Under the pieces are notes generated by a model. The model was not told where the DNA came from and did not search any database. It saw only the letters and a list, made by a program, of their open reading frames with translations. Source: Pseudomonas sp. BP8 (GTDB taxonomy: Bacteria > Pseudomonadota > Gammaproteobacteria > Pseudomonadales > Pseudomonadaceae). From it: a DNA stretch of 64,000 bases. Within the stretch, counting starts at the first letter, position 1; every line of letters begins with the position of its first letter. A program made the translations under genes and the position numbers. Positions 44,724-55,037 of this stretch are shown here, piece by piece. Where the stretch lies: the NCBI RefSeq assembly GCF_017875955.1, contig NZ_JAGINK010000001.1, forward strand, positions 3,192,501 through 3,256,500. Reading direction: 5' to 3'.

Positions 44724-46781
44724 TCAGGCCTGCAGCAACTGGTCGACGCGTTCGACCAGTACGGCAAGTTCAAAGGGTTTGACCAGGAACTGGGCATCGC
44801 CAGTCGCGCCGGCGGTCTGCAGGCTGGTGGGGTCATACCCGGTGATGTAGAGAATCAGCGCCTGCGGATTCAGTTGCAGGCAAGTCTTTGCCACCTGATA
44901 GCCGTTAAGGCCACCCGGCAAGCCGATGTCGCTGATCAGCAAGTCGGGCCGCACGCCCTCGCTCAGGGCGGCGACGGCGGCAGCACCACTATCGAACGCA
45001 TGCACCCGGTGCCCTAGCTCTTCGAGCACCTCGCGCAGCACTATCTGCATGGTGGGTTGGTCCTCGACCAGCATGATCAGCCGTTGCGCCCGGTGCGCAA
45101 CAGGGCTCGCTTGGGTGCCGATCGGCGATGGGCGCGGTACTATCGCCTGTAGATGCCGCGGCAGGTACAGGCGCACGCAGGTACCTTGATCTGGCTGGCT
45201 GTCGATATGCAGTTGGCCGCCCGACTGGCGGACAAACCCGTACACCATGGAAAGCCCAAGGCCGGTGCCTTTACCCAACTGCTTGGTGGTAAAGAATGGG
45301 TCGATCGCTCGCTGCGCGACGTCTGCCGACATGCCATGGCCGTTATCGCTGACGGCCAGGCACATGTATTCGCCCGGCGGCAGGTCCAGTGCGCTGGCCT
45401 GGGCCGTATCGAACACGACGTTTTCTCCCTGGATGATAATCGTGCCGCCCATGGGCAAGGCATCGCGGGCGTTGATGCACAGGTTGAGCAGGGCGCTTTC
45501 CAATTGCGGCGGATCAATGAACGTTGGCCAGATGCCCGCAGCAAACTCGCTACGCAACTCGATGGTTGGGCCGATACTGCGCAGGATCAGCTGCTCCATG
45601 CCGTCGACCAGTATGCCCACCTGGGTAGGTTGCGGCTGCAAGGTCTGCTTGCGGGAGAATGCCAGCAAGCGGTGGACCAGGGCAGAGGCGCGGTGGGCGG
45701 AGCCGTTGGCGGTGTCGAGCAGGCGCGAGAGGCCTTCGTAACGGCCTTGGGCAAGGCGTTGCTCGATCAACTCGTGGGCGCCGAGAATGCCGCCCAGCAG
45801 GTTGTTGAAGTCATGGGCGATGCCGCCGCTGAGCTGACCGACGGCTTCCATCTTCTGGGCCTGGCGCAGGGCTTGCTCGGCCTCCCGCAGACGCTTCTGG
45901 TCGGCTACCCGTTCGCTGATGTCGTAGGCGAACAGATACGCCCCCTGAACAGTACCGTTCTGGTCACGCAATGGGTGAAAACGTAGCTCGAAGTAGCGAG
46001 GCGGGTTCAACCCGAACGGACCGGCCTCGGTAAAGGTTTCCCCCGAGAGTGCACGCCGCCACAGCGGCAAAATGAACGCGCTGTCGAGCGGGTGGTGGCT
46101 CATGGCAGCCGGCATGAAGTCGCCGACCTTCACCCTGTGGCCATACAGGTTTTCGAACTCGACCCGGGCTTGGCGGTTGATCGCCAGCCAGCGGAAGTTG
46201 CTGTCGATCACATGCACATTGGCGATGGTGTGATCGATCAATTCAGCAAACAGCCTGCCTTCAGCCAAAGCAGTGGTGGAGCGCTGTTCGAGCTGTTGGT
46301 TGAGCCTCAGCAAGGCAGATTCGGCACGCCGCTGCGCGGTGATATCCTTGAACATCGCCACAACCAGACGTTTCTCTGCAGGTTCGATGCGAAAGCTGGT
46401 GAGCGCCAGTATGCGATCGGTGGTGCGTAGTTCCTGTTCGAACTCGATGCGTTCACCGCTAAGCAGAACCTCCCGGTAATGGCTGATCCAGTGGTCGGCC
46501 TCAGTGGTCAGCAGGTTGCGAGCGCTACAGCCCAAAGGATCGATGCCGGCTTGGGTGAAGCACGCAGCATTGGTCAATACGTGGCGGTAATCACTCAAGG
46601 GGCCGTGGGGGCCGTCGAAGAGTTCGATGATGCAACAGCCGAGTTCCATGTTGTCGAAGACAAACCGATAGAGCTCTGCGTCGGCCAGCTGACTGCCGGC
46701 CAACTGCGCCTCGAGTTGCTCATTGCGTCGCTGCAGAGCCGTAAGCTGCTGGCGCAGTTCGTGCGTTTCCGGGGTGGACAT
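44724..46781 (-). CDS. PAS-PAS hybrid sensor histidine kinase with receiver
   Basis: 685 residues from ATG 46781 (MSTPETHELRQQL); soluble. Coiled coil (5-35), PAS (about 35-160; FVFDNMELGCCIIELF), PAS (about 185-310), HisKA with VGQLSGGIAHDFNNLLGGI, HATPase (NLCINARDALP, DNGHGMSADVA, GKGTGLGLSMVYG), and a receiver at about 570-685 (PDLLISDIGLPGGLNGYQ, FLVKPF). The HDFNNLL kinase type is common in Pseudomonas; no cognate regulator is adjacent. Target unknown. Confidence 0.9.
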   Translation of the reverse strand: MSTPETHELRQQLTALQRRNEQLEAQLAGSQLADAELYRFVFDNMELGCCIIELFDGPHGPLSDYRHVLTNAACFTQAGIDPLGCSARNLLTTEADHWISHYREVLLSGERIEFEQELRTTDRILALTSFRIEPAEKRLVVAMFKDITAQRRAESALLRLNQQLEQRSTTALAEGRLFAELIDHTIANVHVIDSNFRWLAINRQARVEFENLYGHRVKVGDFMPAAMSHHPLDSAFILPLWRRALSGETFTEAGPFGLNPPRYFELRFHPLRDQNGTVQGAYLFAYDISERVADQKRLREAEQALRQAQKMEAVGQLSGGIAHDFNNLLGGILGAHELIEQRLAQGRYEGLSRLLDTANGSAHRASALVHRLLAFSRKQTLQPQPTQVGILVDGMEQLILRSIGPTIELRSEFAAGIWPTFIDPPQLESALLNLCINARDALPMGGTIIIQGENVVFDTAQASALDLPPGEYMCLAVSDNGHGMSADVAQRAIDPFFTTKQLGKGTGLGLSMVYGFVRQSGGQLHIDSQPDQGTCVRLYLPRHLQAIVPRPSPIGTQASPVAHRAQRLIMLVEDQPTMQIVLREVLEELGHRVHAFDSGAAAVAALSEGVRPDLLISDIGLPGGLNGYQVAKTCLQLNPQALILYITGYDPTSLQTAGATGDAQFLVKPFELAVLVERVDQLLQA

Positions 46782-46838
46782 GCGGGCATCCTGCGCAGGC
46801 CGTGACTCGGCAACTCTACCCTGCAGCACCCAGGTAAG

Positions 46839-48248
46839 CTAGAACGACCGGACGATCCGCCCCAAGGTTTCCATGGCTTGCTCCGAGCTGTTGCCCCAGG
46901 GGCTGCCGTAGTTCAGGCGGATGCAGTTGGCAAAGCGCTGGGTTGGCGAAAAGATCGGCCCTGGGGCGATGCTGATGCCTTGCGCCAGGGCCATGTTGAA
47001 CAGCTTGAGGGCGTCCATCTGATCGGGCAGCTCCAGCCACAGGAAGTACCCTCCAGACGGCTGGCTGACCCGCGTCTGCGCCGGAAAGTAGCGTGCGATG
47101 GCGGCCAGCATGCTGGCCTGCTGGCCTTCCAGTGCGTAGCGCAGCTTGCGCAGGTGCCGGTCGTAACCGCCATGTTGCAGGTAATCGGCGATGGCCGCCT
47201 GGGCCGGCATCGAGGCACACAGTGAGGTCATCAGTTTGAGGCGTTCGACCTTCTGCGCAAAGCGTCCGGCGGCGACCCAGCCGATACGGTAGCCAGGGGC
47301 GAGGCTTTTCGCGAACGAACCACAGTGCATCACCAGTCCTTGCGTATCGTAGGCCTTGGCCGGCTTGGGCGCCTGCTGGGCGTAGTACAGCTCGGCATAG
47401 ACATCGTCCTCGATCAGCGGCACCTGGTGGCGGCGCAACAGTTCGACCAACGCCTGCTTCTTGGCATCTGGCATGCTCGCCCCGACCGGGTTCTGAAAAT
47501 TGGTCATGCACCAGACCGCTTTGACCGGGTGCTTGTCCAGGGTCTGCGCGAGCACCCCCAGGTCCATGCCTTCGCGCGGATGCACCGGGATCTCCACAGC
47601 CTTGAGCTTGAGCCGCTCGAGCACCTGCAGGCAGGCATAGAACGCCGGGGCCTCGATCGCCACCAGGTCGCCCGGCTCGGTGACCGCCTGCAGGCACAGG
47701 TTCAGGGCTTCCAGCGCACCGTTGGTAATCAGCAGCTCCTCCATCGGTAACATCAGGCCGCCGACCATGTAGCGCAGGGCGATCTGCCGACGCAACTGTG
47801 GATTGCCCGGTGACAGGTCTGTGACCACCATGCGCGGGTCCATGGCGCGGCTGGCACTGGCCAGCGAGCGGGACAGGCGCTGTAGCGGGAACAGCGTGGG
47901 GCTGGGGAAGGCTGAGCCGAACGGGATGGTGTGCGGGTCCTTCATCGAATCGAGAATGGAAAACACCAGCCCGCTGACATCGACATCGGTCGATTCGCTG
48001 ACCGGCTCCAGAGCCTGCGGCTCACAGAACTGGTGCGGTGCATGGGCGTTGACGAAATACCCCGAGCGCGGCCTGGCACGGATCAGACCGCGCCGTTCCA
48101 GCAAGTAGTAAGCCTGAAACACCGTGGACGGGCTGACCCCGTGGGTCTGGCTGGCGTAGCGTACCGAGGGCACGCGCTGGCCAGGGCCAAGCACCCCGGA
48201 GCGGATCAGTTCGGCAATGTCGTCGGCGAAGCGTTCGTAGCGTTTCAT
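46839..48248 (-). CDS. MocR/PdxR-type regulator (GntR HTH + aminotransferase fold)
   Basis: 469 residues. GntR winged HTH at 1-70 (YERFADDIAELIRSGVLGPGQRVPSVRYASQTHGVSPSTVFQAYYLLERRGLI), then a fold-type-I aminotransferase domain with the PLP lysine in CGSFAKSLAPGYRIGWVAAG, NFQNPVG, and EDDVYAELYY. Such proteins bind PLP as an effector or cofactor and control amino-acid, vitamin B6 or transport genes. No obvious target is next door; ccoG upstream is on the same strand, 39 bp away. Confidence 0.9.
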   Translation of the reverse strand: MKRYERFADDIAELIRSGVLGPGQRVPSVRYASQTHGVSPSTVFQAYYLLERRGLIRARPRSGYFVNAHAPHQFCEPQALEPVSESTDVDVSGLVFSILDSMKDPHTIPFGSAFPSPTLFPLQRLSRSLASASRAMDPRMVVTDLSPGNPQLRRQIALRYMVGGLMLPMEELLITNGALEALNLCLQAVTEPGDLVAIEAPAFYACLQVLERLKLKAVEIPVHPREGMDLGVLAQTLDKHPVKAVWCMTNFQNPVGASMPDAKKQALVELLRRHQVPLIEDDVYAELYYAQQAPKPAKAYDTQGLVMHCGSFAKSLAPGYRIGWVAAGRFAQKVERLKLMTSLCASMPAQAAIADYLQHGGYDRHLRKLRYALEGQQASMLAAIARYFPAQTRVSQPSGGYFLWLELPDQMDALKLFNMALAQGISIAPGPIFSPTQRFANCIRLNYGSPWGNSSEQAMETLGRIVRSF

Positions 48249-48287
48249 TGGCGTTCGGCAGGCAAGGTGAGGAGGCAGTGTAAGGGA

Positions 48288-49697
48288 TCAGCGATTCAGC
48301 GGCGCGACGAAACGGCTGCGGGCGCTGCTGCGCACTGATGGTTCGTCGCTGTCCTGGACTTCGAAGATCAGGTCTCGAGTGTTACTGACGGGGCGCTCGG
48401 CGAGCAGCGCCACCGACACCGGCAGCTCGTTCATTTCGCCTGCCGGAATGAGCAACTCGCGTTTGCCCTGCAAGGTAAAACCTTCGCCGTTCACCAGGCG
48501 CACGTGGTAGCGCTGCGGCTGTGGAGTCTTGTTGATGACCTTGAGCAGGTAGATGTTCTCGATCTGGCCCAAGGCGTTTTCGCGGAACAAACCGCGGTCC
48601 TTGATCACGTCGAGTGAAACCATCGGCCGCCAGTGCAGGGCCAGCACCAGCGCGCCAACCATCACCAGCAACGCCGTGGCGTAGCCCAACAGCCGCGGCC
48701 GCAGCCAGCGGTGGCTACCGCCTTGCAGGGTGTGCTCGGACATATAACCCACCAGGCCGCGCGGATAGCCCATCTTGTCCATCACCCCGTCACAGGCATC
48801 GACGCAGGCGGCGCAGCCGATGCAGGCCATCTGCAGGCCATCGCGGATATCGATGCCGGTCGGGCAGACCTGCACGCACAGGGTGCAGTCGACGCAGTCG
48901 CCCAACTGCTGTGCGCGTGGGTCGCTGCCTTTCTTGCGTGGGCCACGGTGTTCGCCACGTTGCGGATCATAGGCCACAGCCAACGTATCGCTGTCGAACA
49001 TCACTGCCTGAAAACGTGCATAGGGGCACATGTGCATGCACACCGCCTCGCGCAGGAAGCCGGCATTGAGGTAGGTGGCGCCGGTAAAGAACAGTACCCA
49101 GAACAGTGCAACGCCCCCGAGCTGAAAGCTGAGCAGTTCTGCGGCGAGTGGTCGGATCGGCGTGAAGTAGCCGACAAAGGTCAGGCCGGTCAGCACGGCG
49201 ATGGCCAGCCACAGCGCGTGTTTGACGGTACGTCGTGCCAGCTTGGTCAGGCTCCAGGGGCTGGCGGCGAGCTTGAGGCGCTGGTTGCGGTCGCCTTCGC
49301 TGATCTTTTCGCACCACATGTACAGCCAGGTCCAGGTGCTCTGCGGGCAGCTGTACCCACACCAGACCCGACCGGCGAACACGGTAACGGCAAACAGGCC
49401 AAAGGCGCAGATGATCAGCAGCGCTGACAGCAGGATGAAATCTTGTGGCCAGAATGTGCTGGCGAACACATGAAACTTGCTTTCCGACAGGTCCCAAAGC
49501 ACTGCCTGGCGACCGTTCCAGTTCAGCCAGGCAGTGCCGAAGAACAGCACGAACAACGCACCGGCGAAGCTGATCCGCAGGGTCCGGTAAAGCCCCTTGA
49601 AACTACGGGTGTGGATAGCGCCGCCCTTGTAGCCTGTGCTCGGGTGGGCGACGGGCGTGGCAACTTCAATTAGCGGGTACGGCATTCTATCGCTCAT
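48288..49697 (-). CDS. ccoG: cytochrome c oxidase accessory protein CcoG (RdxA/FixG)
   Basis: 469 residues, about five TM helices, VWCGYSCPQSTWTWLYMWCEK motif, AVCMHMCPYARFQAVM, two 4Fe-4S sets (CVDCTLCVQVCPTGIDIRDG and CIGCAACVDACDGVM), and a C-terminal IgG-like FixG domain. CcoG reduces Cu(II) for cbb3 oxidase assembly in the inner membrane. In many pseudomonads it sits beside ccoNOPQ; here no cco genes are in view. Confidence 0.93.
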   Translation of the reverse strand: MSDRMPYPLIEVATPVAHPSTGYKGGAIHTRSFKGLYRTLRISFAGALFVLFFGTAWLNWNGRQAVLWDLSESKFHVFASTFWPQDFILLSALLIICAFGLFAVTVFAGRVWCGYSCPQSTWTWLYMWCEKISEGDRNQRLKLAASPWSLTKLARRTVKHALWLAIAVLTGLTFVGYFTPIRPLAAELLSFQLGGVALFWVLFFTGATYLNAGFLREAVCMHMCPYARFQAVMFDSDTLAVAYDPQRGEHRGPRKKGSDPRAQQLGDCVDCTLCVQVCPTGIDIRDGLQMACIGCAACVDACDGVMDKMGYPRGLVGYMSEHTLQGGSHRWLRPRLLGYATALLVMVGALVLALHWRPMVSLDVIKDRGLFRENALGQIENIYLLKVINKTPQPQRYHVRLVNGEGFTLQGKRELLIPAGEMNELPVSVALLAERPVSNTRDLIFEVQDSDEPSVRSSARSRFVAPLNR

Positions 49698-49816
49698 GTC
49701 GCATGCTCATCAGGCTCCAACAGACCCCCGCACTATGGGCGTGGAGCTGTTTGCAGCACAGACTCAGCTGTGGCGATAAAAACCGTATCAGATAGGCGTG
49801 CAGCGCCCTCCAGCCC

Positions 49817-50056
49817 TTAGATGACCGAGCCTGGCTCGCTGGCTTTCAGATGCTTGCGACTATCCACTGCGCCGATGACCGTCAACGCATCAGCCTCGGC
49901 TTCGGTGATAGGCACCCGTTCGCCCGCGAGCACCGCCACGGACATGCGCAATTGCTCATCGGTGAAGATCTCGACTTCAGGGCCGGTGCCCTGGATTCGT
50001 ACGTGGTCGCCGATCAAGGTGCAGTAACGGCTGCTTTCATCAATTTCAATAGGCAT
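49817..50056 (-). CDS. DUF3203 family protein
   Basis: 79 residues, MPIEIDESSRYCTLIGDHVRIQG…EVEIFTDEQLRMSVAVLAGERVPITEAEADALTVIGAVDSRKHLK. Beta-rich start and the conserved S-V-A-x-L-A-G-E-x-V-x-I-T-E-x-E-A-x-A-L-T segment match Pseudomonas DUF3203. Function unknown. Confidence 0.8.
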   Translation of the reverse strand: MPIEIDESSRYCTLIGDHVRIQGTGPEVEIFTDEQLRMSVAVLAGERVPITEAEADALTVIGAVDSRKHLKASEPGSVI

Positions 50057-50248
50057 GGGGGTTGGCCTCCGGGTGGCTTCATGGGTTATGACCGCGCGGT
50101 AACCCGGGTTGCTGCATTAGGCTGTAAGCCGGGGCTGCGCAGCGCCCCCAGAATTGATGGGGCACTGGCAACACGCAAATGCACCCGGCAACGGCACTCC
50201 GTGGCCTCGCCCGAGGTCAACCCTAGAAGGATGCCGAGGAACGATGTG

Positions 50249-50779
50249 ATGGAAACAGTATGGGAGACCGTCTGGGAAACCATTCAAGCCGAATTTGCCG
50301 ATGTGACCAACGAGCAGGAGGTCACCCGCATTCTCCTGCGCTTGTTGATGGCGGCGTTGTTGGGCGCAGTGCTGGGCTTTGAGCGCGAACACAAGGGCAA
50401 GTCGGCCGGGGTGCGCACGCACATGCTGGTGTCGTTGGGCGCGGCCCTGTTCGTACTGGCGCCGAGCATGGCCGGTGCCGATGCACAAGCGCTGAGCCGG
50501 GTCATCCAAGGCATCGTCGCCGGTATCGGTTTTCTCGGTGCGGGCACCATTCTCAAAGGCAATGGCAAAGACCCCAGCCACGTCAAAGGGCTGACCACTG
50601 CAGCTGGCTTATGGATGACTGCGGCGATCGGTACGGCAGCTGGCATGGGGCGCGAAGCCACGGCGCTGATCAGCACGGTAATGGCGCTGCTGGTGCTGAG
50701 CACGATGCCGATGCTGGTGGACAAGGTCGAGGGCGAGGATGATCAGAAAAAGCAGGAGGAGGGGAGTGAGAAGCACTGA
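50249..50779 (+). CDS. MgtC-family membrane protein
   Basis: 176 residues from ATG 50249 (GAGGA 8 nt upstream). MgtC signature: ILLRLLMAALLGAVLGFEREHKGKSAGVRTHMLVSLGAALFVL, then RVIQGIVAGIGFLGAGTILKG and VKGLTTAAGLWMTAAIGTAAGMG; about four TM helices. MgtC proteins modulate the F1Fo ATPase and survival in low Mg2+. In P. putida KT2440 an mgtC-like gene borders crcY and mvaB, the same order as here. Confidence 0.88.
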   Translation: METVWETVWETIQAEFADVTNEQEVTRILLRLLMAALLGAVLGFEREHKGKSAGVRTHMLVSLGAALFVLAPSMAGADAQALSRVIQGIVAGIGFLGAGTILKGNGKDPSHVKGLTTAAGLWMTAAIGTAAGMGREATALISTVMALLVLSTMPMLVDKVEGEDDQKKQEEGSEKH

Positions 50780-50800
50780 GGGGAGCCGAAGCTCCCCTCA
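50777..50800. terminator. bidirectional hairpin at the mgtC / crcY ends
   Basis: Perfect 10-bp stem TGAGGGGAGC-CGAA-GCTCCCCTCA that includes the mgtC stop codon. On the minus strand the loop is UUCG, the very stable type, so it can end the sRNA; on the plus strand a T-run follows about 19 nt later. Confidence 0.7.
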
Positions 50801-51134
50801 AATCGTTGCTGACTGCTCTTTTTTTATTATTCGAGACTTGGCCTTTGTTGTTTTTGTTAGCCTGTCTCGGTGCCGCGAGCGACCCCCATTCGGGGTCAAG
50901 AGCAACCGTATTTTTTTGAGCGCTGACCTGCATTCATCATTGCTGATCCGATCCTGACCGTAGCTACCTCAAGGTAGTTTTATTGTTCTTTGTCAGGCCG
51001 CGGGGGCTATTCCCCCTGGAAGGCACGTCTACTCCAAAAAAATCTGCTTGCTACGCCTCTGCCGTGTTGTTCTTGTTATATCAGAGCCGTTACCTGTTGT
51101 TTTTATTGGGTATCACGTTTTTGTTCTTGTTATG
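50801..51134 (-). ncRNA. crcY: CrcY-type Hfq/Crc-sequestering sRNA
   Basis: The mgtC-mvaB intergenic region is the crcY locus of P. putida. On the minus strand it has six A-rich CA motifs of the AANAANAA type (plus-strand coordinates 51117-51131, 51096-51107, 51066-51077, 50977-50991, 50844-50858, 50820-50831), with an internal hairpin GACCCC-GAATG-GGGGTC (about 50884-50900). A sigma-54 promoter at 51146-51161 sets the start near 51134; the UUCG hairpin bounds the end. CrcY titrates Hfq-Crc and so relieves catabolite repression, including of aromatic pathways such as gal and pob. Ends are inferred. Confidence 0.85.
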
Positions 51135-51145
51135 CCAGAGATAAA

Positions 51146-51161
51146 GCAGATGCCGTGCCAA
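51146..51161 (-). promoter_or_regulatory. sigma-54 (-24/-12) promoter of crcY
   Basis: Minus strand TTGGCACGGCATCTGC: -24 GG and -12 GC separated by exactly 10 nt, matching TGGCAC-N5-TTGC with one change. Activation by CbrB is known for crcY/crcZ in P. putida. Confidence 0.8.
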
Positions 51162-51315
51162 CTTTGCAAAACCCTTTAAAATCAAAGGATTGCAGATTTC
51201 AGGGAAAAATGCGCGACCGGAAAATCTGTCGAAATGTTTCCCTGATACCCGATTTATCGCTAGCACCTGTGGGGCGGTAACACCCAGCCCCACACATTGA
51301 TGACATTAGTGTGAC

Positions 51316-52215
51316 TCATTGTGCGCTACGCGCCTTTGCTACCCGCGAGCCGTTGGCGCGACCCAGCACCTGGCTGATGCGCTGGCCGGCAGCGATCAGC
51401 CGGTCGAGGTCGATGCCGGTCTCGATACCCAGCCCTTGCAGCAGGTACAGCACGTCTTCAGTGGCGATATTGCCGGTCGCGCCCTTGGCGTAGGGGCAAC
51501 CACCCAGGCCTGCCACCGAACTGTCGAAGACGTGGATGCCTTCGAGCAGGCTGGCGTAGACATTGGCCAGTGCCTGGCCATAGGTGTCATGGAAGTGCCC
51601 GGCCAACTGCGCGCGGGGTACCTGTTGCGCCACCACCTCGAACAAACGACGGGTGTCACCGGCGGTGCCGCTGCCAATCGTGTCGCCCAGGGACACTTCA
51701 TAGCAGCCCATGTCATGCAGGGCCTTGGCGACGGGCGCGACCTGTTCGGCGTTGACCTTGCCCTCATAGGGGCAGCCGAGCACGCAGGACACATAGCCAC
51801 GCACCCGTATGCCATGCGCCTGTGCGGCGTCCATGATCGGCTCAAAACGCTTGAGGCTCTCGCTGATCGAGCAATTGATGTTGCGCTGGGAAAATCCCTC
51901 GGACGCCGCGGCAAACACCGCAACTTCCTTGACGCCTGCCGCCAGGGCGTCCTCGAGACCGCGCAGGTTGGGGGCCAGCGCGGCGTAGGTAACGCCCGCA
52001 CGTTGCTTGATGGCACTGAACACTTCGGCGGAACCGGCCATCTGCGGTACCCATTTGGGCGATACGAAGCTGCCCACCTCGATATAGCTCAGGCCAGCCT
52101 CGCTGAGGTCGTCGACCAGGCGCACCTTGTCGGCGACAGTGATGGGCTGGGCCTCGTTCTGCAGGCCATCGCGCGGGCCGACTTCGACCAGGCGTACGTG
52201 AGTAGGTAAAGACAT
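51316..52215 (-). CDS. mvaB: hydroxymethylglutaryl-CoA lyase
   Basis: 299 residues from ATG 52215 (MSLPTHVRLVEVGPRDGLQNEAQ). HMG-CoA lyase signature SVAGLGGCPYAKGATGNIATED with the catalytic Cys, metal motif HFHDTYGQALAN, and DTIGSGT. Cleaves HMG-CoA to acetoacetate and acetyl-CoA, the last step of leucine/isovalerate catabolism. 20 bp downstream of liuR on the same strand. Confidence 0.94.
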   Translation of the reverse strand: MSLPTHVRLVEVGPRDGLQNEAQPITVADKVRLVDDLSEAGLSYIEVGSFVSPKWVPQMAGSAEVFSAIKQRAGVTYAALAPNLRGLEDALAAGVKEVAVFAAASEGFSQRNINCSISESLKRFEPIMDAAQAHGIRVRGYVSCVLGCPYEGKVNAEQVAPVAKALHDMGCYEVSLGDTIGSGTAGDTRRLFEVVAQQVPRAQLAGHFHDTYGQALANVYASLLEGIHVFDSSVAGLGGCPYAKGATGNIATEDVLYLLQGLGIETGIDLDRLIAAGQRISQVLGRANGSRVAKARSAQ

Positions 52216-52235
52216 GGCGCGGTTCCTGTGGCAGG

Positions 52236-52637
52236 TCAACGGGTGGCGTCGTGCGGGTTGAGGGTAGCGGCCAGGGCGTGCTCGCAGCGCTCTTGGGCGG
52301 TGTCCAGCTCCAGGTGCATCTGCTGGATGTCGAGCATCTGCTGTTCGAGTTGGGCGCGGCGTTCGGCGATTTTCGCGAGCATGCTGTTGAGCTGCTTGAA
52401 GTTGCCGCCGCTGGGGTCATAAAGCTCGATCAGTTCGCGGCACTCGGCCAAGGAAAAACCGATGCGTTTGCCGCGCAGGATGAGCTTGAGGGTGACCTTG
52501 TCGCGCGCGCTGTAGATGCGCTCGAGGCCGCGACGTTCAGGGCTGAGCAAGCCCTGCTCCTCATAGAAGCGGATGGCGCGGGTGGTGATGTCCAGCTCGC
52601 GGGACAAGTCGGAGATGCTGTAGGTCTGGGTGCTCAT
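52236..52637 (-). CDS. liuR: LiuR-type MerR regulator
   Basis: 133 residues from ATG 52637. MerR HTH YSISDLSRELDITTRAIRFYEEQGLLSPERRGLERIYSARDKVTLKLILRGKRIGFSLAECREL, then a coiled-coil dimer helix and a short tail; no metal cysteines. LiuR controls branched-chain amino-acid catabolism in gamma-proteobacteria. It forms an operon with mvaB; the liuABCD genes are not here. Confidence 0.85.
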   Translation of the reverse strand: MSTQTYSISDLSRELDITTRAIRFYEEQGLLSPERRGLERIYSARDKVTLKLILRGKRIGFSLAECRELIELYDPSGGNFKQLNSMLAKIAERRAQLEQQMLDIQQMHLELDTAQERCEHALAATLNPHDATR

Positions 52638-52678
52638 GCGCGGGCTCGGAGTGAGTGATAGCGGTAAACCTACGGCCA

Positions 52679-52698
52679 GCTTGACGTATACGTCAAGC
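52679..52698. promoter_or_regulatory. LiuR-type operator
   Basis: Perfect 20-bp palindrome GCTTGACGTATACGTCAAGC, 42 bp before liuR. MerR-family regulators bind such palindromes between promoter elements; autoregulation is likely. Confidence 0.75.
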
Positions 52699-52728
52699 GG
52701 TCTGTTGGGGCGCCCCAGTGCTGGGCGC

Positions 52729-53607
52729 TCAGGTGTTCTCCGCCGACTTGCGATAACTGTTGGCGGTCTGCCCGGTAAGCCGCTTGAAAAACCGCGCAAA
52801 GTAGGTCGGGTCGCTAAAGCCCAGGCTATCGGACAGTTGGCTGATGCCCATGCGCGTGTAGAGCAGGTTGCGTCGGGCCTCAAGCAGCAAACGCTGATGA
52901 ATGACCTGCAGTGCCGTCTGCCCGGCCAGGGCACGGCACAGTTGATTGAGCTGCACGCTGCTGATGCCAATGCGCGCGGCGAAGTCTTCGACTGACAGAT
53001 GCTCGCGATAATGCGCCTCCACCAGCCGCAAGTACTGCCCCAGCAGTTGCTGATCGCGCTCGTCGCGGTTGCGCGGTGGCTGCCCCAATTGCTGGCGGCG
53101 GCTGATCCACACCATCAATGCCGTCACCAGCGCCTGGAGCATGGCCGCGCGTGCCGGAGCGTTACCCTGGTACTCCTGCTGCAAGGTATCAATCAGTGCG
53201 TGCAAACGCTGACGGTCCTTGCCCAGCGGGTAACACTCGGCTGAAGCCAGCACCGCCAGTGGCGCTCCCAGGCGTTGTTCAAGGTCGGCCACCAGTGCCG
53301 GGCCGAACGTCAGTACGTGGCCCTGGATATCAGCGCTGAAGCGAAAGCCATGCACGGTCAACGGCGGCACCACCTGCAAGGCCGCCTCGCGGATCTCGCG
53401 GCGCGTGCCTTCAATCTCGACCTGCGCCTGACCGCGTTGCACATACAGCAACTGGAACAGGTCGGCATGTCGGTGCGGCTTGATCTCCCAATGGTGCAGG
53501 CGGCTGCGCGCCTCGATCGACTCACAGTGCAGCAGGTCGGTACCGGGCCATGCCTGGTTTTCGCCATAGAGCTGGAACAACGGCACGCCGGGCAGCGTGG
53601 ATTTCAT
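52729..53607 (-). CDS. pobR: PobR, AraC-family activator of pobA
   Basis: 292 residues from ATG 53607 (MKSTLPGVPLFQLYGENQAWPGTD). Cupin-like sensor domain (IKPHRHADLFQLLYVQRGQAQVEIEG) and C-terminal double HTH (LSVEDFAARIGISSVQLNQLCRALAG…ISQLSDSLGFSDPTYFARFFKRLTGQTANSYR). In Pseudomonas the AraC-type PobR activates pobA with 4-hydroxybenzoate; divergent from pobA here. In-frame start at 53637 is possible. Confidence 0.9.
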   Translation of the reverse strand: MKSTLPGVPLFQLYGENQAWPGTDLLHCESIEARSRLHHWEIKPHRHADLFQLLYVQRGQAQVEIEGTRREIREAALQVVPPLTVHGFRFSADIQGHVLTFGPALVADLEQRLGAPLAVLASAECYPLGKDRQRLHALIDTLQQEYQGNAPARAAMLQALVTALMVWISRRQQLGQPPRNRDERDQQLLGQYLRLVEAHYREHLSVEDFAARIGISSVQLNQLCRALAGQTALQVIHQRLLLEARRNLLYTRMGISQLSDSLGFSDPTYFARFFKRLTGQTANSYRKSAENT

Positions 53608-53634
53608 CTTCAGTACCTGTCCGTTAATCGAACG

Positions 53635-54964
<1,330 letters not shown>

Positions 54965-55037
54965 GTCGCGAGTGGTGGCCGCGAAGGGTAGGTCATGCTA
55001 GAAGTGGGCACCTGTTATTTGGAAGTTGAATAGTCAG

